A stretch of 64,000 nucleotides of DNA, taken from an uncultured Chitinophagaceae bacterium (GTDB lineage Bacteria; Bacteroidota; Bacteroidia; Chitinophagales; Chitinophagaceae). Each line of letters opens with the position of its first letter. Within the stretch, counting starts at the first letter, position 1. The DNA is taken from positions 22,887 through 86,886 of the forward strand of contig CALESY010000035.1 in the NCBI GenBank assembly GCA_937919945.1. The letters run 5' to 3'. The position numbers and the translations under genes were made by a program. Shown here one piece after another: positions 17,848 to 26,964 of this stretch. A model generated the notes under the pieces. It searched no databases, was not told the DNA's origin, and was given only the letters and a program-made list of their open reading frames with translations.

Positions 17848-20800
17848 TTACATATTTCTTCTATACTGCCCGCCTACTTCAAATAATGCTTTTGTTATTT
17901 GGCCAAGTGAGCAATATTTAACTGTTTCCATCAGCTCTTCAAAAATATTCTTATTGTGTATGGCTGTTTGTTGCAGTCTGCGAAGCGCGTCTTGTCCTTT
18001 ATCGCCACTGCGTTTCCATAAGTTTTGTACTGTACTTATCTGGAATTCTTTTTCTTCGGTTGTAGAACGTATTACTTCCTGCGGTATAACGGTAGGTGAG
18101 CCCTTACTGCTGAGGAATGTATTAACACCAATAATAGGATATTCACCAGTATGTTTCAGTGTTTCATAATATAAGCTCTCCTCCTGTATTTTGCTACGTT
18201 GGTACATTGTTTCCATTGCGCCCAACACACCCCCACGTTCTGTAATACGGTCAAACTCTGACAATACAGCTTCTTCTACCAGATCTGTCAACTCTTCAAT
18301 GATAAATGACCCTTGTAAAGGATTTTCGTTTTTAGCAAGCCCCAGTTCTTTGTTGATAATTAACTGGATAGCCATCGCACGTCGTACACTTTCTTCTGTA
18401 GGTGTTGTGATGGCTTCATCGTAGGCGTTTGTATGCAGCGAGTTACAATTATCATATATCGCATACAACGCCTGTAGCGTAGTGCGTATATCATTGAAGT
18501 CTATCTCTTGCGCGTGTAATGAACGGCCTGATGTTTGAATATGGTATTTCAACATTTGCGAACGTTCGTTGCCACCATATTTATACTTCATGGCTTTTGC
18601 CCATATACGGCGCGCTACGCGGCCTATTACACTGTACTCAGGGTCAACACCGTTGCTGAAGAAGAACGAAAGGTTTGGTGCAAAATCATCTATATGCATA
18701 CCACGACTCAGGTAGTATTCTACAAATGTAAATCCGTTGCTGATAGTGAACGCCAATTGCGAAATAGGATTAGCACCTGCTTCTGCAATATGATAACCAC
18801 TAATAGATACTGAATAGAAGTTGCGTACACCTTTGTCAATAAAGTATTGCTGCACATCACCCATTACACGCAGCGAAAACTCTGTAGAGAAGATACAAGT
18901 ATTCTGCGCTTGGTCTTCTTTTAGAATGTCTGCCTGTACAGTGCCTCGTACAGCTTTCAGCGTATCTGTTTTTATCTTAGCATATACATCTGCGGGTAAT
19001 ACCTGATCACCGGTAACGCCGAGCAACATCAAGCCAAGCCCATCATTACCTTCAGGCAATGAACCTACTGCGCCACCACCAAATACTGATGGGTTGTAAG
19101 TAGGACGTGGTACGCCTTTCTCTTTGTATATCGCGTCTATCTTCTTATTTACTTCGTCTTCCAGTCCGTTTGCTTTTATGTATAGCTCGCACTGTTGGTC
19201 TATCGCTGCATTCATAAAGAAGGCAGTAATGGTTGGTGCAGGGCCATTAATTGTCATGGATACAGACGTCTTAGGGTCTGCCAGATTGAACCCACTATAT
19301 AGTTTCTTCGCATCATCAAGACAGCAAACATTTACACCCGAATTGCCGACTTTGCCATATATATCAGGACGATGGTCCGGGTCTTGTCCGTAAAGTGTTA
19401 CACTATCGAAGGCTGTACTTAAACGTTTTGCCGGCATACCTAATGATACGTAGTGGAAACGTTTATTAGTACGTTCCGGCCCACCTTCGCCTGCAAACAT
19501 GCGTGTAGGGTCTTCGCCTTCGCGTTTGAAAGGATAGATACCCGCTGCATACGGGAACTCGCCCGGAAAATTTTCACTTAATGCCCAATATAGTATTTCG
19601 CCCCATGCTTCAAACTTAGGAACCGCTACTTTAGGCACTTGTGTATGTGATAAAGACTCTGTATGAGTTTTTATTTTCAACTCTTTATCGCGTACTTTAA
19701 ATACGTAGTACTCGTCTGTAAACAGGTGTTTCTTTTTATCCCAATTCTCCAGCAAGTGTTTGTTTTTAGGGTCTAATTCCAATTCGGTCTTTGCATAAAC
19801 TTCCTGCAATGTTTTTATAAGCCTGTCTTTGTCATCTGTATCAGTAGTTTGTATTGTTTCAATTGTTTTGGTAATGCCAAACAATTTTTGTGCAATGGCA
19901 GCCTGATCTTTTGCCCATTTGTCGTACTTACGATTGTTTTCTGCTATTTCGCTCAGGTAGCGGGTACGGGCAGGTGGTATGATAAATATTTTTTCACTCA
20001 TCTCGTCACTTATCTTAAAGCTGGAGTTGAGAGGTGCATTTGTTTTCTTCACCACAATATCCATCAACGACTTGTACATAGTGTTTGTACCTGGGTCGTT
20101 GAACTGGGACGCGATGGTGCCGTATACAGGCATCTCATCGGGGTCTTTATCAAATAGTTTGTGATTACGCTGATATTGCTTCTTTACATCACGCAGTGCA
20201 TCCATCGCACCACGCTTGTCGAATTTGTTGATGACAACAATGTCTGCAAAATCGAGCATGTCTATTTTTTCCAACTGTGTAGCAGCACCGTATTCCGGTG
20301 TCATCACATACATACTCAGGTTGCTGTAATCTGTAATCTGTGTATCGCTCTGGCCTATGCCCGATGTTTCGAGTATTATTAAATCGTAGTTAGCAGCCTT
20401 CAATATGTTTACCGCATCCTGTATGTGTTTAGATACTGCTAGGTTGCTTTGGCGGGTAGCCATAGAACGCATAAATACACGCGGGTTGCGGATGGCATTC
20501 ATGCGTATGCGGTCGCCCAATAAAGCACCGCCTGTTTTCTTTTTAGACGGGTCAACAGATATGATGCCTATGTTCTTGTCTTCGAAATCGAGCAAGAAGC
20601 GGCGTACTAACTCATCTACTAACGAGCTTTTACCCGCACCACCTGTACCAGTAATACCCAATACAGGTGTTGTAGATTTTGCTGCCGTTTCTTCTACTTT
20701 TTTCAGCATAGCTTGTGTTTCGGGCAGATCGTGGTAGTTTTCTGCAGCCGATATCAGCCTGGCAATTGATTTAGGGTCTTTATCTGTCAAATGACCTACC

Positions 20801-21249
20801 TCACCATTTAATTGATTGCCGGTAGGGTAATCACTTTGTTGTATTAGGTCATCAATCATCCCTTGTAAGCCCATAGCACGCCCATCATCAGGAGAATAAA
20901 TGCGTGTAATACCATAAGCGTGCAACTCATCTATTTCCGAAGGGAGTATGACACCGCCGCCACCACCAAATATTTTGATATGTCCGCATCCACGTTCTTT
21001 CAGCAAGTCGTACATATACTTGAAGTATTCCACATGCCCACCCTGATAAGATGTCATAGCTATCGCATTGGCATCCTCCTGTGTGGCACAGTCCACTACT
21101 TCCTGTACACTACGGTCGTGACCGAGGTGTATCACCTCTACACCACTACTTTGCATCACCCGGCGCATGATGTTGATGGCTGCATCATGCCCATCAAATA
21201 ATGAAGCAGCAGTAACGATACGGACTTTATTTGTTGGTGTATAAGACAT
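17848..21249 (-). CDS. icmF: fused isobutyryl-CoA mutase / acyl-CoA mutase family protein
   Basis: 1133 residues with three parts fused in the IcmF order. An N-terminal B12-binding domain has DGHDAA at 19-24 (His21 as lower Co ligand) and GGGGG near 95-99. A MeaB-like G-protein chaperone has the P-loop GTGGAGKSS at 201-209. The C-terminal TIM-barrel acyl-CoA mutase runs from about 550. It interconverts isobutyryl-CoA and n-butyryl-CoA, or related branched acyl-CoAs, using adenosylcobalamin; the GTPase guards the cofactor. The YPFKREGEDPTRMFAGEG and AIDQQ segments resemble IcmF rather than methylmalonyl-CoA mutase, but specificity is inferred. No other mutase subunit is nearby. Confidence 0.93.
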   Translation of the reverse strand: MSYTPTNKVRIVTAASLFDGHDAAINIMRRVMQSSGVEVIHLGHDRSVQEVVDCATQEDANAIAMTSYQGGHVEYFKYMYDLLKERGCGHIKIFGGGGGVILPSEIDELHAYGITRIYSPDDGRAMGLQGMIDDLIQQSDYPTGNQLNGEVGHLTDKDPKSIARLISAAENYHDLPETQAMLKKVEETAAKSTTPVLGITGTGGAGKSSLVDELVRRFLLDFEDKNIGIISVDPSKKKTGGALLGDRIRMNAIRNPRVFMRSMATRQSNLAVSKHIQDAVNILKAANYDLIILETSGIGQSDTQITDYSNLSMYVMTPEYGAATQLEKIDMLDFADIVVINKFDKRGAMDALRDVKKQYQRNHKLFDKDPDEMPVYGTIASQFNDPGTNTMYKSLMDIVVKKTNAPLNSSFKISDEMSEKIFIIPPARTRYLSEIAENNRKYDKWAKDQAAIAQKLFGITKTIETIQTTDTDDKDRLIKTLQEVYAKTELELDPKNKHLLENWDKKKHLFTDEYYVFKVRDKELKIKTHTESLSHTQVPKVAVPKFEAWGEILYWALSENFPGEFPYAAGIYPFKREGEDPTRMFAGEGGPERTNKRFHYVSLGMPAKRLSTAFDSVTLYGQDPDHRPDIYGKVGNSGVNVCCLDDAKKLYSGFNLADPKTSVSMTINGPAPTITAFFMNAAIDQQCELYIKANGLEDEVNKKIDAIYKEKGVPRPTYNPSVFGGGAVGSLPEGNDGLGLMLLGVTGDQVLPADVYAKIKTDTLKAVRGTVQADILKEDQAQNTCIFSTEFSLRVMGDVQQYFIDKGVRNFYSVSISGYHIAEAGANPISQLAFTISNGFTFVEYYLSRGMHIDDFAPNLSFFFSNGVDPEYSVIGRVARRIWAKAMKYKYGGNERSQMLKYHIQTSGRSLHAQEIDFNDIRTTLQALYAIYDNCNSLHTNAYDEAITTPTEESVRRAMAIQLIINKELGLAKNENPLQGSFIIEELTDLVEEAVLSEFDRITERGGVLGAMETMYQRSKIQEESLYYETLKHTGEYPIIGVNTFLSSKGSPTVIPQEVIRSTTEEKEFQISTVQNLWKRSGDKGQDALRRLQQTAIHNKNIFEELMETVKYCSLGQITKALFEVGGQYRRNM

Positions 21250-21355
21250 AATCTATCTGTTCAGTTGTTAAGAACCTGCATATGTATTACCCATGCAGTA
21301 TTTCGGGAGTGTAAAGTTACAAAAAAGAGGTGCTTATGAGGTATTTGACAGCAAT

Positions 21356-21385
21356 AAAAAAGCCTCCAATTATGGAGGCTTTTTT
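21356..21385 (-). terminator. hairpin terminator of the outer-membrane barrel gene
   Basis: Perfect 12-bp stem (AAAAAAGCCTCC) with a 6-base loop and T-run on the minus strand, 18 bases past the barrel gene stop. It insulates icmF from the upstream gene. Confidence 0.85.
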
Positions 21386-21403
21386 AATTATTTTCAGATT
21401 AGA

Positions 21404-22111
21404 CTATTCGTCATCATCATCACTTGATTTTTTCATTTTACGGTGCTCCATACCTGGCTCACGGTGTCCGCGAGACTTACCGCATTTGCAACCGAAGTTT
21501 TTAGAGATACCTACGTGGAACTGCTGACCGAAAGTTACCATAAAACTATTAATAGTAGTTGGTGCTTTATCGTAAGTAATTGTACGATAACCCAAACCGC
21601 CGATACCGAAGTTCAAAGCAAGACCTTTATTTACATTAACAGCTAATGAAGGCGTAATCATAGCTTGAAAGCCATTGTACATATCAGTTGGGTTAGTAAC
21701 TGTAGTAGTAGTACCTACCGTAGTTATAGTTTCAGTTCCTTCTTTACCAGAAACATAACCTAAATCAACCTGTGCCCACCACAAGAAAGTAGGATTGAAG
21801 TTTTGAGTATAACGGAAGAAAGCACCAGCTGTCCATTCCCTATCTGTAGTAGTTACTTTACTATTAGGGATGCTGTTAACATTTTTCCAAGCACCATAAC
21901 CACCCTGTACACCGACAGTCAAATGATTATTGAATTGAAAACCGACACCAGGATTGATGTTCCAGTTTGTGCCTTCATTTGTACCTGCAACGCCATTGTC
22001 AGTCTTATCCCAATTAACACCGGCATTTCCGTAAACGAGAATTGTATTTTTTTGTGCGTTAGCAGTACCTACTGTAGCTACAGCCAACATAGCAAGGATC
22101 AGTTTTTTCAT
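21404..22111 (-). CDS. outer-membrane beta-barrel protein
   Basis: 235 residues. Signal peptide MKKLILAMLAVATVGTANAQ, then alternating hydrophobic/polar strands typical of an eight-stranded OmpA/OmpW-like barrel (NAGVNWDKTDNGVAG, GVGFQFNNHLTVGVQGGYGAW, SLAVNVNKGLALNFGIGGLGYR, FGQQFHVGISKNFGCK). Unusually it continues past the final strand with a 25-residue basic and then acidic tail ending KKSSDDDDE, which would lie in the periplasm. A promoter box lies 26 bases upstream. Function unknown; no operon partners. Confidence 0.85.
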   Translation of the reverse strand: MKKLILAMLAVATVGTANAQKNTILVYGNAGVNWDKTDNGVAGTNEGTNWNINPGVGFQFNNHLTVGVQGGYGAWKNVNSIPNSKVTTTDREWTAGAFFRYTQNFNPTFLWWAQVDLGYVSGKEGTETITTVGTTTTVTNPTDMYNGFQAMITPSLAVNVNKGLALNFGIGGLGYRTITYDKAPTTINSFMVTFGQQFHVGISKNFGCKCGKSRGHREPGMEHRKMKKSSDDDDE

Positions 22112-22137
22112 ATCGATCGCGTGTTTTAATTAATGAA

Positions 22138-22145
22138 CAAATGTA
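22138..22145 (-). promoter_or_regulatory. TAnnTTTG -7 box upstream of the barrel gene
   Basis: TACATTTG on the minus strand, 26 bases before the ATG at 22111. Confidence 0.5.
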
Positions 22146-22229
22146 TATTCTATTATTGTGGTATGCAATAGATAACAGCAAGAATATTTAATAAAAATAA
22201 AAAAAACTTATCGGGGGTAGAAGCTATAC

Positions 22230-22742
22230 TTATTTAAACCATGAGCTATACATAAGATAATTATTTGCTATGCGTTCTACTTCACCTTTTAATAAATCTT
22301 GGCTGATATCTTTCACTTTCTTAGCTGGAACACCTGCAAAGATACTGCTAGGGGGTATTTCTGTATCCTCCAAAACTACCGCACCTGCTGCTATAATGCT
22401 GTTAGCACCAATCTTCACCCTATCCATCACAATGGCCCCCATACCTATAAGCACGTTGTCTTCTACGGTGCAGCCATGTACAATAGCATTATGCCCAATT
22501 GATACATTATTACCTATTATGGTCTTTGTTTTTTCGTAAGTACAATGTATGCAAGCACCATCCTGTACATTTACCTTGTTACCTAATCGTATGCTGTTAA
22601 CATCGCCCCGCACTACAGCGTTGAACCATATACTGCAATCTTCGCCCATCTGCACATCGCCCACAATCGTAGCATTGGGTGCTACAAAACAGCTATCTGG
22701 TATTTGTGCAGAAACGCCTTTTACAGGCAATATGACAGGCAT
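22230..22742 (-). CDS. gamma-carbonic anhydrase family protein (left-handed beta-helix)
   Basis: 170 residues of hexapeptide repeats forming a left-handed beta-helix, as in YrdA/PaaY and gamma-carbonic anhydrases. Signature stretches are CFVAPNATIVGDVQMGEDCSIWFNAVVRGD, the metal-site region NVQDGACIHC with later SIGHNAIVHGCTVEDNVLIGMGA, and the ending IIAAGAVVLEDTEIPPSSIFAGVPAKKVK. The three zinc-ligand histidines appear to be present (CIHC, IGHN, VHGC). Whether it has real carbonic anhydrase activity is open for this subfamily. It follows the GT2 gene with one base between stop and ATG, so the two are co-translated. Confidence 0.9.
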   Translation of the reverse strand: MPVILPVKGVSAQIPDSCFVAPNATIVGDVQMGEDCSIWFNAVVRGDVNSIRLGNKVNVQDGACIHCTYEKTKTIIGNNVSIGHNAIVHGCTVEDNVLIGMGAIVMDRVKIGANSIIAAGAVVLEDTEIPPSSIFAGVPAKKVKDISQDLLKGEVERIANNYLMYSSWFK

Positions 22743-22743
22743 A

Positions 22744-23460
22744 CTATTTGAATATATTATATTTTATTATGCAATATAATGCCCTGAAAGCATCTTTCAT
22801 ACCTATTTTCTTGCCTTCCTCGTAGGTGCGCCCATAATAAGATATGCCTACTTCATATATACGTACTTTAGGGATACGTGATATTTTAGCTGTTACCTCC
22901 GGCTCAAAGCCAAAACGTTTCTCCCGAAGTTTGAGGCTCTGTATCATCTCTCTTTTAAAGAGTTTGTAACAGGTTTCCATGTCCGTTAAGTTCAGATTGG
23001 TAAACATGTTGGAAGCCATTGTGAGCCACCTGTTGCCTATAGAGTGCCAAAAAAATAATATCCTGTGCGCATTACCACCCATGAAGCGCGAACCATATAC
23101 CACATCTGCAAACCCGTCAAGTACAGGTTTCAAAAGTATGTTGAACTCTTCCGGATCGTATTCCAAGTCAGCATCCTGTATTACTACATAATCGCCCGTA
23201 GCTTTATAGATACCGGTATGCAGAGCTGCACCTTTACCCTGATTTACCTCATGTTTATAGTATGTTATTGGTAATGCGGGGTTTGCTTGCTTGTATGCAA
23301 GTATCGCTTCTTCAGTATTGTCTTTAGAGCAGTCATTAACAATGATGACTTCTTTTTTGCCACCACCTATCAAATTTACCGCTTTCACTTTATCTAGTAT
23401 AAAGTGAATGGTGCGCCCTTCGTTATAGGCAGGTATCACTATCGAAAGTGTGTAGCTCAT
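22744..23460 (-). CDS. family 2 glycosyltransferase (dolichol-phosphate-mannose-synthase-like)
   Basis: 238 residues, a single GT-A domain without membrane segments. It begins LSIVIPAYNEGRTIHFILDK, and carries the metal-binding DADLEYDP near 117 and the acceptor-region motif ETCYKLFKREM. This architecture transfers a sugar from a nucleotide donor to polyprenyl phosphate at the cytoplasmic face of the membrane. Upstream on the same strand, 70 bases away, is a GT39-like membrane protein that could use the lipid-linked sugar it makes. A promoter box lies 23 bases upstream. Acceptor and sugar are inferred. Confidence 0.9.
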   Translation of the reverse strand: MSYTLSIVIPAYNEGRTIHFILDKVKAVNLIGGGKKEVIIVNDCSKDNTEEAILAYKQANPALPITYYKHEVNQGKGAALHTGIYKATGDYVVIQDADLEYDPEEFNILLKPVLDGFADVVYGSRFMGGNAHRILFFWHSIGNRWLTMASNMFTNLNLTDMETCYKLFKREMIQSLKLREKRFGFEPEVTAKISRIPKVRIYEVGISYYGRTYEEGKKIGMKDAFRALYCIIKYNIFK

Positions 23461-23483
23461 CAGCTTTTTTTATATACTGCCAG

Positions 23484-23491
23484 CAAAAGTA
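23484..23491 (-). promoter_or_regulatory. TAnnTTTG -7 box upstream of GT2
   Basis: TACTTTTG on the minus strand, 23 bases before the ATG at 23460, suggesting the GT2/gamma-carbonic-anhydrase-like pair has its own promoter. Confidence 0.5.
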
Positions 23492-23530
23492 CAAAGCTTG
23501 TACGTAATTGTCTAATCGGCTAAAAGTTAC

Positions 23531-25081
23531 CTATTGATTCAGTAGTGGTTTCACTTCTGCTACTCCGTATGTTTTATATTCAAATTGCTTTAGAATTAAC
23601 CCTTTTTCTTTCAAGCTGTTAAGTACATCTTTGTAGCCATCTGCAAATCCGTCTACGGAATATAGTAATAAATAGCTGTCATTAAGCGGTTTAATGATGT
23701 CGCTATTATAATATTCATCTGGTTTAATACCCCATTTAATGGGTATTAAGTTTTTGTTTTTTGCAATTCCTCTATCCATATAATAAGTATAGAGTGTTAA
23801 TGGTGTTGTAACGATTATTTTCTTATCGGGATATTTGTTGTTCATATATGATATAACAGGTTTAATTTCACGTCGCCAGGATGGGAAATTTTCAATTGAT
23901 ATGTATGTACAGCAATAGCAATAACCTAATGCAATAGGTACAGAAATAATATTACCAACCTTTCGTGGGAATAAATTGACAATTGCTGAAACGCCGCTTG
24001 ATACTAAAATGATAAAAGGAGGAAGTAAGTATAAAATAAATCTGTAAAAAAACGGGTACATTTTAAACATAGACATAACCAAATGCAGCAAAATAGGCAG
24101 GATGGTAAAGAGAAGTAGGGCCCAGTTTTTTTTGTAAACATTGTACACAACAGAGATAACAACTAATGCGGAGAGTATTTGTGGGAAGTAATATTTATCC
24201 GTAAAAAAAAGCATTTCGGTAAAGATGGTATCATCAATGCGCATTCTTATAAAGTCTGAAAACTCTTTACCAAAAATAGGTGTAGGACAAAATGTCCATG
24301 ACCATATATTCTTCATACCCTCTGCATACAGGTGATTGTGTATAAACTTGAAATAGTTTACTAACCAGACTGTAGTCCAGCTTCCGAATATTACCAACTG
24401 AGAAGTAGGAATGCCTAGTTGTAATGTTGTTTTATTTTCGTTCATTTTTTTTGACCAGCCAGTTGCTATCATATATAATGCTGCACAAAAAAGTACCACT
24501 ACAGAGGCATTGGAATAAGGAATAGCCAAACATCCAGCCACAGCTAAGAGTTTTGTTCTGTGTCTGGCAACAAAGGAGTGATCAGACAAAAGAAGATAGA
24601 GGATGAATATATATATAGCAACATCTATAGTATAAGACTTGACTTCTGAAGCATAATAAATCATTGAAATATTCAGCGCAAATACTGTAAATGATATAAT
24701 GGCTGTCAATAAATTACCTGATAACCTCTTTACAACGAAGTAAAAAAATGGCAGTGCCGCAATAGATACTAAAAAAGGGAATGTTCTGAGTGATATTTCT
24801 CCCGGACCGAAAATTTTACAGAATGTTTCTACAGACCATAAAAAGAAAATAGGAGCGGTTTGGTAATTTTGCAGGGGCTCCATAAGGCCCAAGTAGCCGA
24901 AATACATAAAATTCAGAGCTATATGGGCTTCATCTTCCCAAAGGCTTCTGCCCATAAGGTGTTGATAAAAACGTAAAGCAATACCGATAGCTAGTATTAG
25001 AAAGAATAATGCCAGACATATCTTTTCAGCAGTTCGGGCATTTGAGGTTTTTTTATTTGACATCATGTTTGTTTTCAACAT
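23531..25081 (-). CDS. GT39/ArnT-like membrane glycosyltransferase
   Basis: 516 residues with about ten to twelve transmembrane segments. The first periplasmic loop carries GRSLWEDEAHIALNFMYFG, where the acidic WEDE pair matches the catalytic Asp/Glu position of GT-C enzymes that use polyprenyl-phosphate sugars. A soluble C-terminal domain of about 100 residues follows the last membrane segment. Start is the first ATG (MLKTNMMSNKK); an internal ATG pair five residues later is possible. It is followed by the DPM1-like GT2, a natural donor-maker/donor-user pair. The modified acceptor is unknown. Confidence 0.82.
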   Translation of the reverse strand: MLKTNMMSNKKTSNARTAEKICLALFFLILAIGIALRFYQHLMGRSLWEDEAHIALNFMYFGYLGLMEPLQNYQTAPIFFLWSVETFCKIFGPGEISLRTFPFLVSIAALPFFYFVVKRLSGNLLTAIISFTVFALNISMIYYASEVKSYTIDVAIYIFILYLLLSDHSFVARHRTKLLAVAGCLAIPYSNASVVVLFCAALYMIATGWSKKMNENKTTLQLGIPTSQLVIFGSWTTVWLVNYFKFIHNHLYAEGMKNIWSWTFCPTPIFGKEFSDFIRMRIDDTIFTEMLFFTDKYYFPQILSALVVISVVYNVYKKNWALLLFTILPILLHLVMSMFKMYPFFYRFILYLLPPFIILVSSGVSAIVNLFPRKVGNIISVPIALGYCYCCTYISIENFPSWRREIKPVISYMNNKYPDKKIIVTTPLTLYTYYMDRGIAKNKNLIPIKWGIKPDEYYNSDIIKPLNDSYLLLYSVDGFADGYKDVLNSLKEKGLILKQFEYKTYGVAEVKPLLNQ

Positions 25082-25158
25082 ACAATAATATTGATTTTCA
25101 ATAATAAGATGTGAATAAGCCGTAAGTAAATAATTAAAAAAGCTACGTCTCTAACTAC

Positions 25159-25166
25159 TAATTTTG
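25159..25166 (+). promoter_or_regulatory. TAnnTTTG -7 box upstream of thyA
   Basis: TAATTTTG, 20 bases before the thyA ATG at 25187. Confidence 0.55.
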
Positions 25167-25186
25167 TTTAATCAAACAGAATACCC

Positions 25187-25981
25187 ATGCAAGCCTATTT
25201 AGATTTACTGCAGCATATATTAGATACAGGTGTTGCGAAAAGCGACCGTACGGGTACAGGTACTATCAGTTGTTTTGGCTATCAGATGCGGTTTAACCTG
25301 CAAGATGGTTTCCCGATGGTAACTACCAAAAAACTGCACCTGAAATCTATTATACACGAGTTGCTGTGGTTTTTGCAAGGTGATACCAATATAAAATACC
25401 TGAAAGACAATGGTGTTGGTATTTGGGACGAATGGGCAGATGCCAATGGCGACCTTGGTCCGGTATATGGTCATCAATGGCGTAGCTGGCAAGGTGTAGA
25501 CGGGCAGGTACACGACCAGATAAAAACATTGCTGCATACGCTGCAAACCAATCCTGATAGCCGTAGAATGATAGTGAATGCATGGAATGTGGCAGACCTA
25601 CATAAGATGGCGTTAACACCTTGCCATGCACTATTTCAGTTTTACGTTGCTAATGGTAAGCTAAGCTGTCAGTTGTATCAGCGTAGTGCCGATGTGTTTT
25701 TAGGTGTACCGTTTAACATAGCATCTTACGCATTGCTTACCATGATGATAGCGCAAGTGTGCGGGCTCAAGTATGGTGAGTTTATACATACTTTTGGCGA
25801 CGTACATCTGTATAGCAATCATATAGAACAAGCAAAACTGCAACTGACAAGAACACCCTATCCGCTACCTACCATAAAACTGAATCCTGAGGTAAAAGAC
25901 TTATTCGATTTTAAGTACGAAGATTTTACGTTGGAAAATTACCAGGCACATCCACATATTAAAGCACCGGTGGCTGTATAA
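25187..25981 (+). CDS. thyA: thymidylate synthase
   Basis: 264 residues, the standard length. It methylates dUMP to dTMP using methylenetetrahydrofolate, producing dihydrofolate. Motifs seen: RTGTGT near 21-26, SRRMIVNAWN (125-134, phosphate-binding arginines), the nucleophile in LTPCHALFQFYV (Cys146), QLYQRSADVFLGVPFNIASYALL, and the HTFGDVHLYSNH dUMP contact. Dihydrofolate reductase follows 54 bases downstream, which recycles the dihydrofolate. The pair is a normal arrangement, but folA also has its own promoter box. No thyX is present in the window. Confidence 0.98.
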   Translation: MQAYLDLLQHILDTGVAKSDRTGTGTISCFGYQMRFNLQDGFPMVTTKKLHLKSIIHELLWFLQGDTNIKYLKDNGVGIWDEWADANGDLGPVYGHQWRSWQGVDGQVHDQIKTLLHTLQTNPDSRRMIVNAWNVADLHKMALTPCHALFQFYVANGKLSCQLYQRSADVFLGVPFNIASYALLTMMIAQVCGLKYGEFIHTFGDVHLYSNHIEQAKLQLTRTPYPLPTIKLNPEVKDLFDFKYEDFTLENYQAHPHIKAPVAV

Positions 25982-26020
25982 AATAGAATAAAGCAAAACT
26001 AAAAACTGATTTTGCTTTTT

Positions 26021-26028
26021 TACTTTTG
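26021..26028 (+). promoter_or_regulatory. TAnnTTTG -7 box upstream of folA
   Basis: TACTTTTG with seven bases before the folA ATG at 26036. It would give a message with almost no leader. Confidence 0.55.
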
Positions 26029-26035
26029 CCTTCAA

Positions 26036-26542
26036 ATGATACTTTCAGCAATCGTTGCCATATCTGATAATAATGCCATTGGAAGAGACAACCAATTACC
26101 ATGGCATTTGCCCGATGATTTAAAATTCTTCAAGCACACTACGTTAGGCAAACCGATGTTGATGGGGCGTAAAACTTTTGAGTCGCTGGGCGGTGTGTTA
26201 AAAAACAGGTTGCATATTGTAGTCTCTCAGCAGAAAGATTTACAACTACCTGACGGCGTGTTATTGTACAACGATATAGATGCAGCCATCATCCGTATGG
26301 AGCAGGAAAACATGGAAGAAGGATTCATTATAGGTGGTGGGGTAGTATTTGAAAAAACCATGCACCTGATAGAAAGGCTGTACCTGACACGCGTACATAC
26401 TGTTATTGAAGATGCCCATGCTTTTTTCCCCCATATCAATCATGCACACTGGAAGCTTGTGTGGCAGGAAGAACACAAAGCCGACGAAAAACATGCTTAC
26501 GATTTTACCTTTCAGCAGTGGGAGAGGATAAAAGAAGTGTAA
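26036..26542 (+). CDS. folA: dihydrofolate reductase
   Basis: 168 residues. Reduces dihydrofolate to tetrahydrofolate with NADPH. The family N terminus MILSAIVAISDNNAIGRDN fixes the start at 26036 rather than the in-frame TTG at 26012. The substrate loop LPWHLPDDLKFFKHTT contains the catalytic Asp in HLPDDLK, followed by MGRKTFESLGG and EGFIIGGGVVFEK (the GG pair of the NADPH site). It follows thyA and precedes a short ORF by four bases. Confidence 0.96.
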   Translation: MILSAIVAISDNNAIGRDNQLPWHLPDDLKFFKHTTLGKPMLMGRKTFESLGGVLKNRLHIVVSQQKDLQLPDGVLLYNDIDAAIIRMEQENMEEGFIIGGGVVFEKTMHLIERLYLTRVHTVIEDAHAFFPHINHAHWKLVWQEEHKADEKHAYDFTFQQWERIKEV

Positions 26543-26546
26543 GGAC

Positions 26547-26915
26547 ATGCATGCCCTATTACAATATATTCGTTACAGGTGGAAAGCCAAAACAAGGCAT
26601 GGCATACACTCTCCTTTTGTATATGCGTTTATTGATAATTGCCTCGCCAAAAAATCTGCACAAAACCTTGAAGAACGCATTAATGCGTATTTTGGCGATG
26701 GCGTTTACTGGGTAGATGATGCAACTAATATTAAACAGCATACTATAACTGCTATACGCAACATACATAGTAACAAACAATGTACTGCTATGTGGGATGT
26801 ACTTAGAGGTAACCAATCCTATATCATCAGTATAGACTTGTATTGCATAGGGCTGCTGGTTAAAAACCCTGATATAAAAGAAAAGCAGCACTTTGTGCTG
26901 CAATATCCTTTATAG
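26547..26915 (+). CDS. short protein carrying only the ends of a Bacteroidota class I methyltransferase
   Basis: 122 residues. The N terminus (YIRYRWKAKTRHGIHSPFVYAFIDNCL, read in parts) and the C terminus (MWDVLRGNQSYIISIDLYCIGLL ... KQHFVLQY) match my memory of the two ends of a common Bacteroidota SAM-dependent methyltransferase of about 250 residues. The Rossmann core with the SAM-binding glycine loop is absent; the two ends are joined by about 45 residues. The reading frame is open throughout, so this is an in-frame loss or a short sister family rather than a frameshift. It starts four bases after folA and is probably co-transcribed. Catalysis is unlikely. Confidence 0.65.
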   Translation: MHALLQYIRYRWKAKTRHGIHSPFVYAFIDNCLAKKSAQNLEERINAYFGDGVYWVDDATNIKQHTITAIRNIHSNKQCTAMWDVLRGNQSYIISIDLYCIGLLVKNPDIKEKQHFVLQYPL

Positions 26916-26964
26916 TTAGTTTACAGAATTTTATAAGTAATTTTAGAATACACAACCACCACTT

